A stretch of 64,000 nt of DNA from Hydractinia symbiolongicarpus. Its lineage: Eukaryota; Cnidaria; Hydrozoa; Anthoathecata; Hydractiniidae. Shown piece by piece: positions 34,113 through 47,175 of this stretch (position 1 is its first letter; every line of letters begins with the position of its first letter). The stretch covers positions 23,957,501 to 24,021,500 of the forward strand of contig NC_079878.1 of assembly GCF_029227915.1 (NCBI RefSeq). Direction: 5' to 3'. A program made the translations under genes and the position numbers. The notes beneath the pieces are model-generated. The model was not told where the DNA came from, made no database searches, and saw only the letters and a program-made list of their open reading frames with translations.

Positions 34113-37100
34113 TTAACTTAGCGTGTTGTGCACATCCGCGCTAGCATATTCGATCTCCTCCGATGCCGAACTCACTAAAACGAAAACAAAAGAGCGCTCT
34201 TTCTGTATAACAAGTTTTTAAGAATTAAAAAAGGGACCTAGGTTAATAACTTTAGAATACATAAATTGACAATCTCCAATTTCGTAATACAAATGACGTT
34301 ACAAAAATAAAATGACCCCACATCTTTATTTACTAACAGCTCTGTTGTAACAAGACGACTACAACACAACAGATAATTATATTGTTCTCAAAGTCAAAAA
34401 AACATGCCGTGCATATGTCAAGTTTACAGATCCCAGTTTCTTCCTGCTTCAGGCTTCATGTTGTATACTAGCCTAGTTAATTAAGATTTCTTCGACGATA
34501 TAAAAATTCAGTCTCTCTGAAACGAAAGCTTAAAGGCAAACGGATGTGTCAGAACAAATCGCTAAAAATCTACCATTCAACACAAATTTTTTCATAGAGC
34601 AAACCCTGGATAAAAAATCAACCAATGAGAACGAAGCAGGCGTGGTCACATTTTACCGTCGCAACAGGGCTATTCACGTAAAACAAGGGATTTCCTAAAA
34701 ATGACCACGTGAGTTTAACTATTCTGATTTCCTGGTTTAAGAAAAATAAAGTTGGGTTTTCTGACTAGTTGTGTACGTGCACACCATCACGCGAAAAAAC
34801 TAAATAGCTATTTTTAGCCCTACGAGATAAGCGAGGCAGTTGCGCATGCTTTCAAGGAAGGATGGGCTTAATCGAGGAAGAGCAGGTTACCCAACCAAAA
34901 ACTAAGCAATACCAAACACATTTTTTAGCAATGTGCACAAAAATAATTTCATCACATATACGGAAATAGATACATACAAGATAAAAATTTGTAAACTATG
35001 GTAAATATTTTATACAGAAATTTGGTCAGGTATAACGAGACCAGCAAATTTGTAGTTTCCGAGTTTTTTGAGGAGTAAACAAATATTGCGCCGCAAAGAG
35101 AGAGTTCACGACTGTTTACAAGTTTTAAAAAAAGAATTCAAAAAAACTTACCACACAAACTGCTTAGATATTTACATTTAGAACATGCACTTGATGCTTG
35201 ACTAAAAAAAAAAGAATCATAAGAAAATAAAACAACAATTCCTTGTAAAAAGTATGCGAAGGGTTTTAAAATCTTCATTCGAATCATTTCTTTACTTCTC
35301 TCCCACTTTTTGTTAAAAAGCAAATGTTACTCCTTATCCGACCTAATTTCTGTTATTTTACCATGACCATGTACTGCGCTTTTGCTTGAAAAAACAGCTC
35401 TGTGATAAAAAAGGCAAAATTACAATGCTATTAGCATTGTGATTTTGCCTGTTTACATCCATTTCCCTTGACTTACGCAGACACCACATGACACGATAAT
35501 AATACACATTTCCATGCAAAAAAAACTTTTCGTTATAAACCATTTCCACTTACAAAAACCGATAAACTAATTTCACCAGATAATTCTAAAAATTGTATTG
35601 CTATGACTCTAACAAGAAATAGTTTTTCAACACAACCGGGTATTTGGCTTACCTTTGGTTGCAAGAACATGATGAATCTAGATAAAGCATCTCCCTAGTT
35701 GTGGATGAGCTGCTACCACCTCTAACAATCCTGCTTTTGCGCGGTATTTTTAACATTGTTAACAACTAAAGAAAAACAAAGTTTATGCAGTTCTAAGGCT
35801 GCAAATGGTTGTTATACTTATACTAACATCCAAGGCTACTTCAAATAATTAAAAAAAAATCGATAATTGGACAAATCAATATTAAGGAGCATCTATATTT
35901 ACTCTCCAACTCAGAGATGGCAAAAAAGCAGTCTCCCTTTCCAAGATAAGTCCAGGTTAAAAAAAAATCGGCATAAATCACATCCTATAATTGCCTGTGT
36001 TTATTTCTTGCCTAACTGGGAGTAACTGTCAAAGGAACTGTCTTGTGAGTTAACGTATTCATAGAAAACTAGATAGCGGCCCGTAGATAAATCAACGGGT
36101 TCTGCCGTCCTTTATATACCACATTTTGTGTGTCTCGCTACTTGCAGTACCATTTGGAGAAAGACAGATGACGGCTAATATTATAAAGAGACGAAAACTG
36201 TGACTGGAAAGAAAATCGCTTAAAATAACTATGTTATAATTATCTGAAATCACGACAACGGGAACTATCGAAATGATGTTGTTATCATAGACGCCACATA
36301 ACCTTGCTACTGTGATTTAAACTCGTTCACGCAAAAATCATCCGTCACCAGCTTGATATAATTATTAGCGAAAACATGCAAAGATAAAAAAGAAATAAAA
36401 ATTAACCTACCTTATCCCTTGCAAACCATGATGATCCTAAAAAATAAAATAGTTTGATTGAGTGTCCAACCTTTTGCTGCAGATGACAATGATTTATACA
36501 CTCCGAATCCAACATAAAAACTTACTGTCTCTTGGCTTTGCATGATTCTCAGTTTTTTGTTTATCCAATGTGAACATGTTAGGGGAGGTTTCTAGTTGTT
36601 TCAGTCTTTGTGTATACAAATAATCATTCTTTTCGTTGTGATCCTTCTTACATAAGCGTTTGTACGGTTCTTTTACGATACATACTACGATGAAAGCTAA
36701 TAAAAAAATTGCAGAAACAGTAAGTCCCACCACAATGCCAGAGACATACGAAGAGTTAGTTTCCACAGTGGACTCAGCTGCAAATCCCGACGGTAGTGGT
36801 CCAATTTCTAAATTAAAAAACAACTTCTCAGAGAAACAATAAAGGTGTTTTTTGCTGCTAACAAGGCAAAAAAAGTTGACATAGATACTTTAATAATCCA
36901 ACTAACACGGATGTCATTCAGGAAGGCATTCAGGATGTGCTTCTAGCGAAAAACATTAAAAAGTAACACCACCCACCTTCTGTAGTTATATATGCTGGTT
37001 TTCCTTTGCCAGCCGAATTAACAGCTCGCACAGCAATGTTAACCTTAACTTTACCAGACCTGGTTATGATGGCAGGAGATCTGATCCATTCATCTTGTTG

Positions 37101-40100
37101 TTGCTCCATGATAACATGATAAAAGTTAGGGGCGAAAGGAAAGTTCGCTGAGTTTGTGCTTTTGTCTAACGTGCTGATGTCGTACGAATACACACCGTCG
37201 CCCACATATAAGGGTTGTTTCCAGTTTACACGAATGTAAGTTTTCTTCTGGCTTTTGTGATAAAATATACCACATTTCAGCTCACGTGGTTCAGATGGTT
37301 CTATAGGTAACGAAACCAAATAAATTACTTACCAGACCTTGTTAAATAATTTTCGGATTACATTATATGATTTGGGCCACGGAAATTTAATTTTAAGCAA
37401 ACAAAAACAAGATAATCCTTAGGCACGATCAAAACAAATAAGACCTAAAAATGGTTTTAATAAAAGGCTGTAAACAGAAAAAGGGTTATGGAAAGATTAA
37501 AATTCAAAGGTTTTCCGCCAACAAAGATGAATAATTGGTCACCTATCCTGGTTTTTTTAAAATTCAAAGGTTTTCCGCCAACAAAGATGAATATTCGGTC
37601 ACCTATCCTGGTTTTTTTAAAATTCAAAGGTTTTCTGCCAACAAATATGAATATTTGGTCACCTATCCTGGCTTTTTTAAAATTCAAAGGTTTTCCGCCA
37701 ACAAAGATGAATATTCGGTCACCTATCCTGGTTTTTTTAAAATTCAAAGGTTTTCCGCCAACAAAGATGAATATTTGGTCACCTATCCCGGTTTTTTTAA
37801 AATTCAAAGGTTTTCCGCCAACAAAGATGAATATTTGGTCACCTATCCTGGTTTTTTTAAAATTCAAAGGTTTTCCGCCAACAAAGATGAATATTCGGTC
37901 ACCTATCCTGGTTTTTTTAAAATTCAAAGGTTTTCCGCCAACAAAGATGAATATTCGGTCACCTATCCCGGTTTTTTTAAAATTCAAAGGTTTTCCGCCA
38001 ACAAAGATGAATATTTGGTCACCTATCCTGGTTTTTTTAAAATTCAAAGGTTTTCCGCCAACAAAGATGAATATTCGGTCACCTATCCTGGTTTTTTTAA
38101 AATTCAAAGGTTTTCCGCCAACAAAGATGAATATCCGGTCACCTATCCTGTTTTTTTTAAAATTCAAAGGTTTTCCGCCAACAAAGATAAATATTCGGTC
38201 ACCTATCCCGGTTTTTTTAAAATTCAAAGGTTTTCCGCCAACAAAGATGAATATTCGGTCACCTATCCTGGTTTTCAGTTTATGTTGTCCTGATTATTAA
38301 ACAGTTGTATCGTCAGCTAGTCTTATTTTAAGGTTTTTCCAAAGTCTGACAGACACTAACATAAGTTTTTATCTATTATTACTACATAAACTTACTGTGA
38401 ACTTTCGTTCTGCATGATATAAACCCTGCCTCAAGGAAGATGACGTTCTTAAGATGAACGTTATTTGCTTCCACACGAACTGCATACCAAACATCTGTTA
38501 AATTATGTATGACTATGTGTGTATTTGTAGTGTTATGCTTTACTTCCATGTCTGTCTTTTCGCTTTTAATTTTTATAATATAATCCGTGATGTGAACTTC
38601 CGTTGCAGGTGGCTTCCAGGAAATAATGAGGCTGTCTGTGTGTGTGCTCAAGCATGTTAAACTAGATGGCATTGGCACAAGGTCGCAGCTGAACAAATTG
38701 CAACGGAAATGTTTTTTCATGTTGAACTTTTCATGTAGAAGCACACTAGCTCGTCTTCCCAACCACAGTCGACCCTGTTGGTTCTCCGTATTCCATTGCA
38801 AAATGGGAGCTATAGAGAACCTATGGAGTTGTTTTACAGATAAACCATGAACGCTATAAGTTCTGTTATCTCTGTCAACATCAACGGTTTTGACTGATTT
38901 CCAATAATCTGTATATGGTATTGTAATGTAAAATATTCGAAATCCTGTGACACTTTCATTCATATTGGATAGAGTCCATTTCAGCACTGCGAATCGTTCC
39001 CCAGTTAAGTAATTATCCCAATAAATATTAACCTTAATGTCATTCGAATCTAAACAATAATAGCTAAATATTAAATTAAAATATTATTATTAAATGAAAA
39101 TATTAAATGGAATTTATAAAATATTGTGTCTGCTTACTCAGCAAAAGTGAAGAGTACGGATCTGATAACTTACTCAAACAAAACAACTAGTTAATTTCCC
39201 TAAAGTAATTTCCCCTGTGAAAGGAAAAATAAAAATTGATAAAATGCAATTTCACATGGGTAATATGAATTGGGATAATTTAATGTCCATCTCATTCATT
39301 ACTGGATAGATTCGATTTCAAATGTTATTTCTCACATCAACAAACTTTTTTTCTTTTTTAACTAAATCTTTTAAATTTTTCCAAACGTTTAAAAGCATCG
39401 TTTTATTTTTTTTTTATAAAAGGAACAATACTATGCTTAAAAGAAAAACTATGAGGGCAAACATCCTTTCTCAGAACTTGTGAATATAAACTTACTTTTT
39501 TTGGTGAGGGAACAGAGTTTGCTTTGCACCTCAAAATAATATTTTTTCATACAAAATTGCTTCAAATTTTAGGTTACCTTGTAAAATTCCAGATTGCATT
39601 TTTTGCCTTGTAATATTACTACCGCCCATATCAGCTGCCAATAAAACATATGCAAGTAAAATCCCATTTAAAGTTTAGTGAAAATATATATAAGGTGCTT
39701 AAATTTATACGGGCTTAACCAAACCACTACAAACAAAAAAAACACACCTAAATTCTCTGTCAGTTTTTTCCCAAGTACATATACTTCACTCATTGGACTT
39801 GCACCACAACCATTTGTAGCCACTATCCAAATCTTGTAGGTCATGTTACTATTCAAAGCAATTATTGCTGATGTTTCATCTGCGCCATAATGATAGATTT
39901 TCGTTCCGTTGCTCTTGTCGAAAATATTTTGACAGAAAACTGTATAATTTCTGATAATACCATGAGCATACTTCAAAGGAATAGGTTTCCAACTGAGCTT
40001 TACAAACTGTAAAATAAAGTAGTCAAAAGAATATATCTGTGCTTTTTTATTCAGTATCCATTTTGTTGGCACACAACCCTCCTCTTTACGCACACACCTA

Positions 40101-43100
40101 TACAGTGAGTCACTAAAGTTGCATGCATATGAAATAGAACTAGACTTAAACAATAAAATATGGTAGCCGACAGATATCAGATTTTTTAGAAACCAGTGAG
40201 TTATTTTTCAAATTCGTTAAAAAATATGAGCTAAATGGCTTTTACTTGTTCTAATAAGATAATGAATTGAATAAAGTAAATAACTTCCACTCTTTTTAAT
40301 GGTGTGAATGCACATTCAATTAGAATTCCTGAGCTTATGCACAATCATGCATCTATCTTTCAACTCTGCTCACACACAAAACTGAATTCTTTAATTCTAC
40401 AGTTAGGGTAAATGTAACACCACTCTACACAATTGAAGCTTTTGGTGATAAATATTTTTAAACTTCTTACATGTTCTTCCGTGTACATTGGTCTCTTCAA
40501 CGTTGGTCCATACAACGGTGCTGATTCCATCATGGTACTATTTTTCTCTACGCAATCTTTAATGTCTTGTTGTTTTGTGTAAAAGGTACAGACAGTAAAT
40601 GTGTATCGAATTCCACCATGTAGATTAATAACATACTCAGTCTTCGGAGAAAAACCATCCCAGACCTCCCCGTCTGTTTTTTGCCAATACACTCGATAAT
40701 AAATTAATCTTTGCTTTAGCAGTTTATTTGTTGGTGACAACCATGTTAATCTAACTTTGTTTGGTGACAATTTGAATATTGTTAAATTTCTCGGAGCAAA
40801 TGCTGAAATAAAATTTGCTTCCTATACAATCATTATACAACATGCAACCTTTTCCAGGAAAAAAAACCCTTTATATTTGCTAAACAAAACTTAAGTTTGT
40901 TTAATACTTTCCCATTTCATAAAAACAATGTTTGCTTTGCGTATGATGCCTCAATGTTGAAAAAAATTAAAAAAGGCAAAAATTTCTACCTGAACTTTCA
41001 ACAGTCAAATAAAATTCCTTTGACTCAGCAAAACGACTGTTTTGAATGATGCATTGATATATCCCAGCATGCTGCAACTGGATATTGGATATAGTAAGCC
41101 ATGAACCAGAGAATTTCCAATGGTTGCTTTCTGAAACCTTGGCTGCATTATGATACCAAATAATTGTAGCATTGAATAAGCCAGTGGAATTACAGCCAAA
41201 TGACAACTGACTGTCAATTTTGGCATTAACACGAGAAAAGCCATTGTGATCTAAGTCTGAATGTTCTAAACACCAATGCATTCACTATTAAAAACAAAGA
41301 AGAGAAAAAATTGGGAAATTAAAAAAAATACTTAAAGTAAACTCATAAGCACCAGTAGGAAATTTTAACACACTTCATCATGATGCTGCTAATTTCCTTA
41401 GCCCATTAAGTGTTTCTTATTTTTTGTCATAAGCACACACACACACTAAAGACAATTCTGTTAGGACACATTTAAAATATGTTCAGAAAAAAATATATAT
41501 ATTTAAAAGGGTGCAAGCCTAAATTATATTTTTATAATACCATTTTTATGTTTAGTCAGAATGGTAGAAAAGAACAAATTATATACCTTTTAAGCCTATG
41601 TTAAATTCTTTTCTCCACCTTTTTTGTGCAATTTCTACTTCGCAAATGTACCTCCCTTTGTCAGTGTCTTTAAAGTTCACCCACGTATGAGTTACATATG
41701 CAATACTTTCGGCCACTTTTATTTCCATATCATTTTGTAATTTTAACAAATGTACAACAGTATCAGGTGGCAGTCCATTAGTTAAGCAGGTTGCAGTGAC
41801 ATTCTGATTGATGAATACCATCTGATATGGTGATACAATTGTGGTCAATGATAACAATCCACTAGCTATAAGGAAAAAGTATATCTCTAAATGGTGATAC
41901 AGCTTAAACAATCAAATTCTTCTTTTTTCACAATTGAAATGAACTGCTAGATTATACTAAACATCCTTTTTCAACCTTTATCATTTTAATAGTGTGAAAA
42001 CAACCAATAATAAGAACAATTTCTACTTGCCACTAATCCTTCCTAATTGTGCCAGCAAAATAGAATGTTGACCATAAAACATTTTAGGACTCAGACTTCA
42101 ATGTTATCAGTACGTTGTATTTACTATGTATAACTTTAAAAAATTAGGCTGAAAGGAAAAGTTGCAAAAGAATTACTTACATGTGGTAATATTAAGAAAT
42201 ACACTTTTACTTTTTTGTTTAATACTGGATTTTTTCCATGTATATTGGCATGAATAGGATCCAACATCAGAGGATAGTACTTCTTTAATAAAGAGATATC
42301 CACCCCTTACAAGGATCCGACTGTTCAGTTCTAATGACTCTCCATTCTTTAACCACTGAAACTCTAAGTGTTCTGTGATGTTTACAGCATGATCAATGCA
42401 AAGGAACAGTACTGTTCCTTTTTTCAAAGCTGTGTGTGATGATAGGGAAAAATCTGGCAGCACTAAACATGACAGTGTAAAAAGCATTAAAATCCAATAA
42501 CTTTTACTGTTTTGTGTGCAAATATGTTTGTTTTAGTCTCTGATATTACACTAATACATTTGATGGTGTTGTAGTTTAGTGGTTATCACTCTCGTACTTT
42601 GTGCGGTAGACTGGGGTTTGATTCCCCTTGACAGCGATTCCATATGGGCAATTGAATATTACCATAGCCCCGGGTTAACCCAAGCCATGTGAGGGAAATT
42701 GGGGAGATGGCACACTGTGTGGGCCGTTGGATGTTGCAGGGAGTTGTCTGGAAGAGTTCTGACCCCAATTGAGTTTTCGTAGCTCAAAAGCGAGCATTAA
42801 ATACTCTAGGACTCCCCATCAAAGCCATGGCCCCTCCTGGAAATAATAGACAGGGTATATCCCTTGATATTAGTGAGGCTACCATGTAAAATATGCATAT
42901 ATCTATATACATATCTATCTATCTATTTTTGTGTCTGTCTATCCAACTGTTTGTTTGCACCCCCTCCCTGTTTGTAATGCACAAACTTGAGTTATTGATG
43001 AGAGAATCAAAATATCTCATTCATTCAACAAAAATTCAGAACAGCCTTAGAACATGGCCAGTCTTAGCAAAAATTCAAAGGTGAAAGATAGAAAAAATGA

Positions 43101-46100
43101 TGATATATTTAAATTTCTTAAGACATATGGATGTGCATATCTCAGCCTTAACTGTAATGGATTTGTGCAATGTTTGTATTATTTAATGTATTATCAGTTT
43201 TAGGGGTTTAATTAGTTTTTTATTATTATTAAATGTCCTAAATGTCTGATTAAAAAGGAATGATTAACATAAATGTCATCCTGACCAAATTGCAAGTAAA
43301 AACAACTATAAAACCATAATTTTTCCCATAGTCAAACATCACTATTCTTTTTTTCGCATTTAATTTTTTTTCAGGGGGAAAACCTAAAAACTGCTGGAAC
43401 AATTTATAAAATAAAATAAAGTGCTTTTACAGTGCAATCATGTAAAGCAGAAAATTAAGGACTGTAGCTGACAGGTATATACATCATTGATTATAACAAG
43501 TGATTTATGTACACAATCTGTTTTTTAATGGTTTGTAATTGACATCTAATTAAGCAGTCATTTTAAAGTCTTATACAAATCAAATTTTAAAAATTATGTA
43601 CATTCTTTTGCTATTCTCTACTTAATTTTTAATATCAAAATAATTAGGCATGTTTGCTATGCATTGTATGTATTTATATTTTGTTTGAACTTTTTCAATA
43701 GCCTTACTGAACATATTAAAATTTAAAAAATTAAAAAATTCTAAAATATACATACACAGTATATAAAACATTAAATGTGTTTCCCAGACGTTTTTATTTT
43801 ATTACATTTTCTTGCATAAATTCAGTGAATATATAATTTCTAACGCAATAATTTAAACTCTTATTGAGAAAGATGCAGCTTAATCATTTAAAATGGGGCA
43901 CCAAACCTTTCAAAAAAATGCATATATGTTATTTGCATAATTGTATGGAACTTTAAAATGATACAGGAAGATTTAAAATCATAGATAACCCAAAACAAGG
44001 TTAAAAGGTTGCAGCATCCATCTGAATATAATTAAAAAATAAATTTATGATTTTTAAGGGCTTTTAAAGCCTTTCTTTAAACTAAATGTTGTTGCAGAAC
44101 CATGTAGATTTGAAATCGTTTTTAGTTTTTAGTTTAGATATTTCTTTAATTTACACTTATATACATATCTTAAGTGTGACTTGGCATACCCATATACCCT
44201 TAAAAAATTCCCTAGTGTCTTATTAATAGAATAAATAGGATACTTATTAATACAGGATGCATATTAAGTTAGATAAAATACAAATTTGTTTATCAAAGTT
44301 AAAATTTAACTTTCATAAAAGTCACCAACACCACAACAGTAAGAGCATAATTTCCCTTTTATGTAAACTCAGCAGCATGTCTGGAAACCTTTGTAACTGT
44401 TTAGGGAGTTTTTTAGAAATTGTTTGCATATTGGTCTTCCATAAAAAACAATGTAAACCCTTTCAACTGACATGAAAAGAGACTTTTGAGGTCCTGTACA
44501 CTTTTATTTTGCTAACTTGTCACACAAGAACATTTAAAATCTGATCAATCTTCACATATATACAAACAAAAAAACTCTGTTGCCACTTGTTTTTTTTAAG
44601 AAATTACTTTTTAAAATCATTATGTTTTTCTGCTACCTTGAGAAATTGAATTAAAAAAAGGCTAAAATCAGAAATGGTATCTTGATACACAAGAAAAAAT
44701 TATTAGGGAAATTTTTGATAAAAAAATTTTGAAATGACAAAAAATTTTGAAAATCCACTCAGACAGAACAACAGTGGAAAATAAAGTTGACTTTAAATTA
44801 TTTTGTCAGCCCACAACCTGCACATATCAAAAAATCTGTGGATCATTCAGATCATGTGTTTTGTAAGACATTTAGATTATTACTATAAAAGAGGGAACTT
44901 CAAAATACTCTTGAATACAGGATATAATATTAAATTTCTAAAATAAATAAATAAGTTATGTCCCTCAACATATAATAGACAAGAAAGTTCACATGTGGCT
45001 GTTTTCTCTTTTTTTCTTTTTCAAAAAATTGTTTATATCTTATCTCCTGACCTCTTCTGGTTTTGTATATATGTTTTTACAAATTTGGTTCCTTTCAAAT
45101 ATATACACAATATTTAAACCTCACCTGCTGTATAAACCCTACATGGGATACTTCTTATACTTAATGTTTTGTATGTGACAATGCAAACATAAGAACCAAT
45201 CTGGTCATCAGGTCGATATGAATTAAGCACTAAGTTGGTGTCATTAATGTAAAAACCATTGGTGGCGTGTAAATCATATTCATCTTTTTTCCAATTCACG
45301 ATTATCTACAAATGAAAAATTTTTCCTGATTCATTCTGAATTGGTTTCTATACCATAAAAGGTTTTATTTTAAATTTTATAAGATTCAGTTGACACATAT
45401 CCTGGTGATACCAGTAGACATTGTAAACATACAAAGAATGTAACAAAACTTTATACCTTTTCGGTGCAATTTATACATTCAAAATAGCAAGGAATGATAA
45501 CTCTTTCCTTTTCTACTGCATAAATTTCCAATGGTGGTTGCTTTATAAATCGTGGCACAGTTTCAATATACGAATCTTGAAAGCTTGATAACACATAGTC
45601 TAGAGTAAAATATTTGGTTTATCAGCTAATGTAGTTGCAAATAAATATATAGATAATTGGCATATGTATATACATAAAAGAAAAAGTGAAGCTTTGCAAA
45701 TAAAAACTTAACAAAAATAAGCTTAATAGGATATAATATATATATTGCTGGAAGAAAAACAAGAATTAACACATTACTGCTAAAACTTGTGACAAGACAT
45801 TAATACAATTTCATAGTTAGCTGATATAAAATAGAAAATCAAATAAGCTTATTTAACATTTCTTTTGAAAATCAGCTGAGAGGAGGGGGTTGTGGCGGGC
45901 TTATATTTACTTCTCTAGCTAGCTAGCTAGCAAGGTTGCATTCTTAGAGAATTTTTTAGCTACTAATAGCTAGCTATACAAAAGGCAAGCAGTGCAATGG
46001 CTTTACTTATCCGGATAGAGCTTGCACTTTAACATCACTTTGTTGTTGGCTGTCGTACAGTCAGCTATTAGCGTTTAAATGTATTGTCAAGTAACTAAGT

Positions 46101-46191
46101 TTATTTTGTATATAAATAGTAAAACTACATAGGACTTACCTGCGTAAATATACACGTAGAATGAAATAGCAATCAATACAGTATGACGCAT
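34113..46191 (-). CDS. Single-pass cell-surface receptor with four Ig and about five FN3 domains
   Basis: Fifteen exons with fully consistent phases, 1104 aa: 46140..46191, 45457..45599, 45125..45305, 42181..42462, 41587..41865, 40990..41265, 40471..40802, 39748..40006, 38396..39049, 36977..37300, 36526..36807, 36411..36436, 35653..35765, 35152..35201, 34113..34174. Residues 1-17 are a signal peptide (MRHTVLIAISFYVYIYA). Ig1 spans exons 2-3 (VIIPC, NWKK, GSYVC). Ig2-Ig4 are single phase 1-1 exons (GSYSC, GRYIC, GIYQC). FN3 domains lie in exons 7, 8, 9 (two) and 10 (VRLTWLSP, VKLSWKPIP, LIISWKPPA). The membrane helix is at about 951-972 (GIVVGLTVSAIFLLAFIVV), then basic KEPYKRLCKK. The tail has a cysteine cluster (SCSCNQ, SACSKCKYLSSLC) and ends IEYASADVHNTLS. 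The layout recalls ROBO, neogenin and related adhesion or guidance receptors; orthology is not claimed. FN3-2 lacks part of its first strand, so one small exon may be missing. Confidence 0.8.
35412..35450. repeat. Near-perfect 18-bp hairpin with 3-base loop (intronic)
   Basis: AGGCAAAATTACAATGCT, loop ATT, then AGCATTGTGATTTTGCCT: 17 Watson-Crick pairs and one G-T. It lies in the intron between receptor exons 13 and 14. Confidence 0.7.
36069..36191 (-). mobile_element. Short nonautonomous Helitron-like element
   Basis: On the minus strand it starts TCTCTTTATAATATTAGCCG, has the family block around AAAGGACGGCAGAACCCG, a decayed hairpin (CCCGTTGATTTATCTACGGG) and ends GCTATCTAG. It lies in the receptor intron between exons 12 and 13. 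Confidence 0.55.
37498..38273. repeat. 60-bp tandem repeat, 13 copies, inside a receptor intron
   Basis: The unit begins AATTCAAAGGTTTTCCGCCA and ends GGTCACCTATCCTGGTTTTTTTAA. Copies differ at only one to four positions, mainly ATTCGG/ATTTGG and CCTGG/CCCGG. The array sits in the 1.1-kb intron between exons 9 and 10 of the receptor gene and makes up most of it. As 60 is divisible by 3 and the unit has no stop in several frames, it produces 250-270-codon open frames on both strands. I treat these as spurious. Confidence 0.95.
42463..45124 (-). other. Large receptor intron (2.7 kb) between Ig1 and Ig2 exons
   Basis: Non-coding AT-rich sequence. The only recognised item is a plus-strand SINE at its 3' side (42562-42945). 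The other receptor introns longer than 300 bases hold the 60-bp array (37301-38395), a Helitron copy and a hairpin, or nothing notable. Confidence 0.6.
42562..42945 (+). mobile_element. tRNA-derived SINE
   Basis: The head matches a tRNA: A box in GTAGTTTAGTGGTTATCAC and B box GGTTTGATTCC, spaced as in a tRNA. GTAGTNTAGTGGTTATCAC is most like tRNA-Val. An unrelated body follows (AAATTGGGGAGATGGCACAC, GTAGCTCAAAAGCGAGC), and the element ends in a short microsatellite (ATCTATCTATCTATT). It lies antisense to the receptor gene, inside its intron. It is not a functional tRNA: the acceptor and anticodon arms do not pair well. Confidence 0.75.
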
Positions 46192-46825
46192 GGCATAATA
46201 ATTGATGGACGAAGTTTTTCTGCACAAAGACACGCTGGACTACTAGGTTAGACTTAATGAAAACATGTTTTGGCCAGATAGCTAACTGCGTTTAATATTG
46301 ATAGGTGCAGTACCGAAGTCGATGTTACTTGCCAGTAAGTTATATTTGGCCAATCAAATTCATTAAAAAACCACTTAACATGACTTTGAACAAGATCAAA
46401 AACAAAGAAGGAAGTGAATTTCCAGGAAATGATCGGACGATATAAAAAAGCTGTGTTAACATGATAATGGATTAAATTCCAGTTTTAAAAGAAGCATATC
46501 GCGATGCGCTTATATTTCAAATTCTCGTTAATTTTTGACATATTATAAAATTAAAATCAAGACCCTGTTCAACGACTATAAAAACGGGTAAATGCAATTT
46601 AGGGGTAAGAAATTTAACAATATAAGCCAACGGCTTATTTTAGTTAAATTAAATGCTGAATTTACAGGGCCGCAAATCAACAAGGCCAGGCACTTTTTTC
46701 CTAGAGAGATTAAACAATCGAAAAGGAAGTAAAAAAAAAAATATAAAAAAAAGATTAAATAGTCCTAAAAATGATGCTTGCATGTTCTCATTTTGTTCTC
46801 AATAACTTGTGATATCTTATTTAAC
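46192..46825. other. Upstream region of the receptor gene
   Basis: This should hold the receptor promoter on the minus strand. I see no clear TATA box or motif cluster. Confidence 0.3.
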
Positions 46826-46943
46826 TTCAACCTTATTCCCAGACGCATTTTGTCTTGTTGATGAAGTTGATATAGTGGCGAAAATTGTTGGTAACTCCGT
46901 AATAACGACTCAGAGGCCACAAGACCCTGGGGACGAGGTAGAT
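46826..46943. mobile_element. Small MITE with CAACCTyrTyCCCAG ends
   Basis: The left end TTCAACCTTATTCCCAGACG is matched by the inverted right end (TCTACCTCGTCCCCAGGGTC), enclosing about 120 bp. Related pieces occur at 47125, 49079 and 61787. Confidence 0.55.
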
Positions 46944-47124
46944 TTTACTTATAAATTAAGTTACTATAACACATCACGCGACGTCCCTGCGCAAAGGGAT
47001 CGCTAAGATCATACTCAAGTACTATTAATCATGCACAATACAGTGTATTTATTTATAGATTTCTCTTGATGTCATAAGTTGAGAAATTTTGTTTCTTGTT
47101 TGTTTTCTTGTTTTGATTGCTTTT

Positions 47125-47175
47125 AACAACCTCGTTCCCAGTGCACTTTGCCTTGGTGATGAAGTATTAAAAATT
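47125..47175. mobile_element. Left-end fragment of the same MITE family
   Basis: AACAACCTCGTTCCCAGTGC followed by ACTTTGCCTTGGTGATGAAG parallels TTGTCTTGTTGATGAAG of the copy at 46826. No right end was found. Confidence 0.5.

Noticed and set aside
34113-34174. True ITIM in the receptor tail
   Set aside because: The motif IEYASA has Ala and not Ile, Val or Leu at +3, so it is only ITIM-like.
37457-38300. Three long overlapping frames (250-270 codons) with 20-residue periodicity on both strands
   Set aside because: They come from the 60-bp intronic tandem repeat, whose unit is divisible by three. Three frames on two strands over the same array cannot all be genes, and the array lies in an intron with good flanking splice sites.
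42562-42640. Functional tRNA-Val gene
   Set aside because: A and B boxes are present, but the acceptor and anticodon stems do not pair and a SINE body follows.
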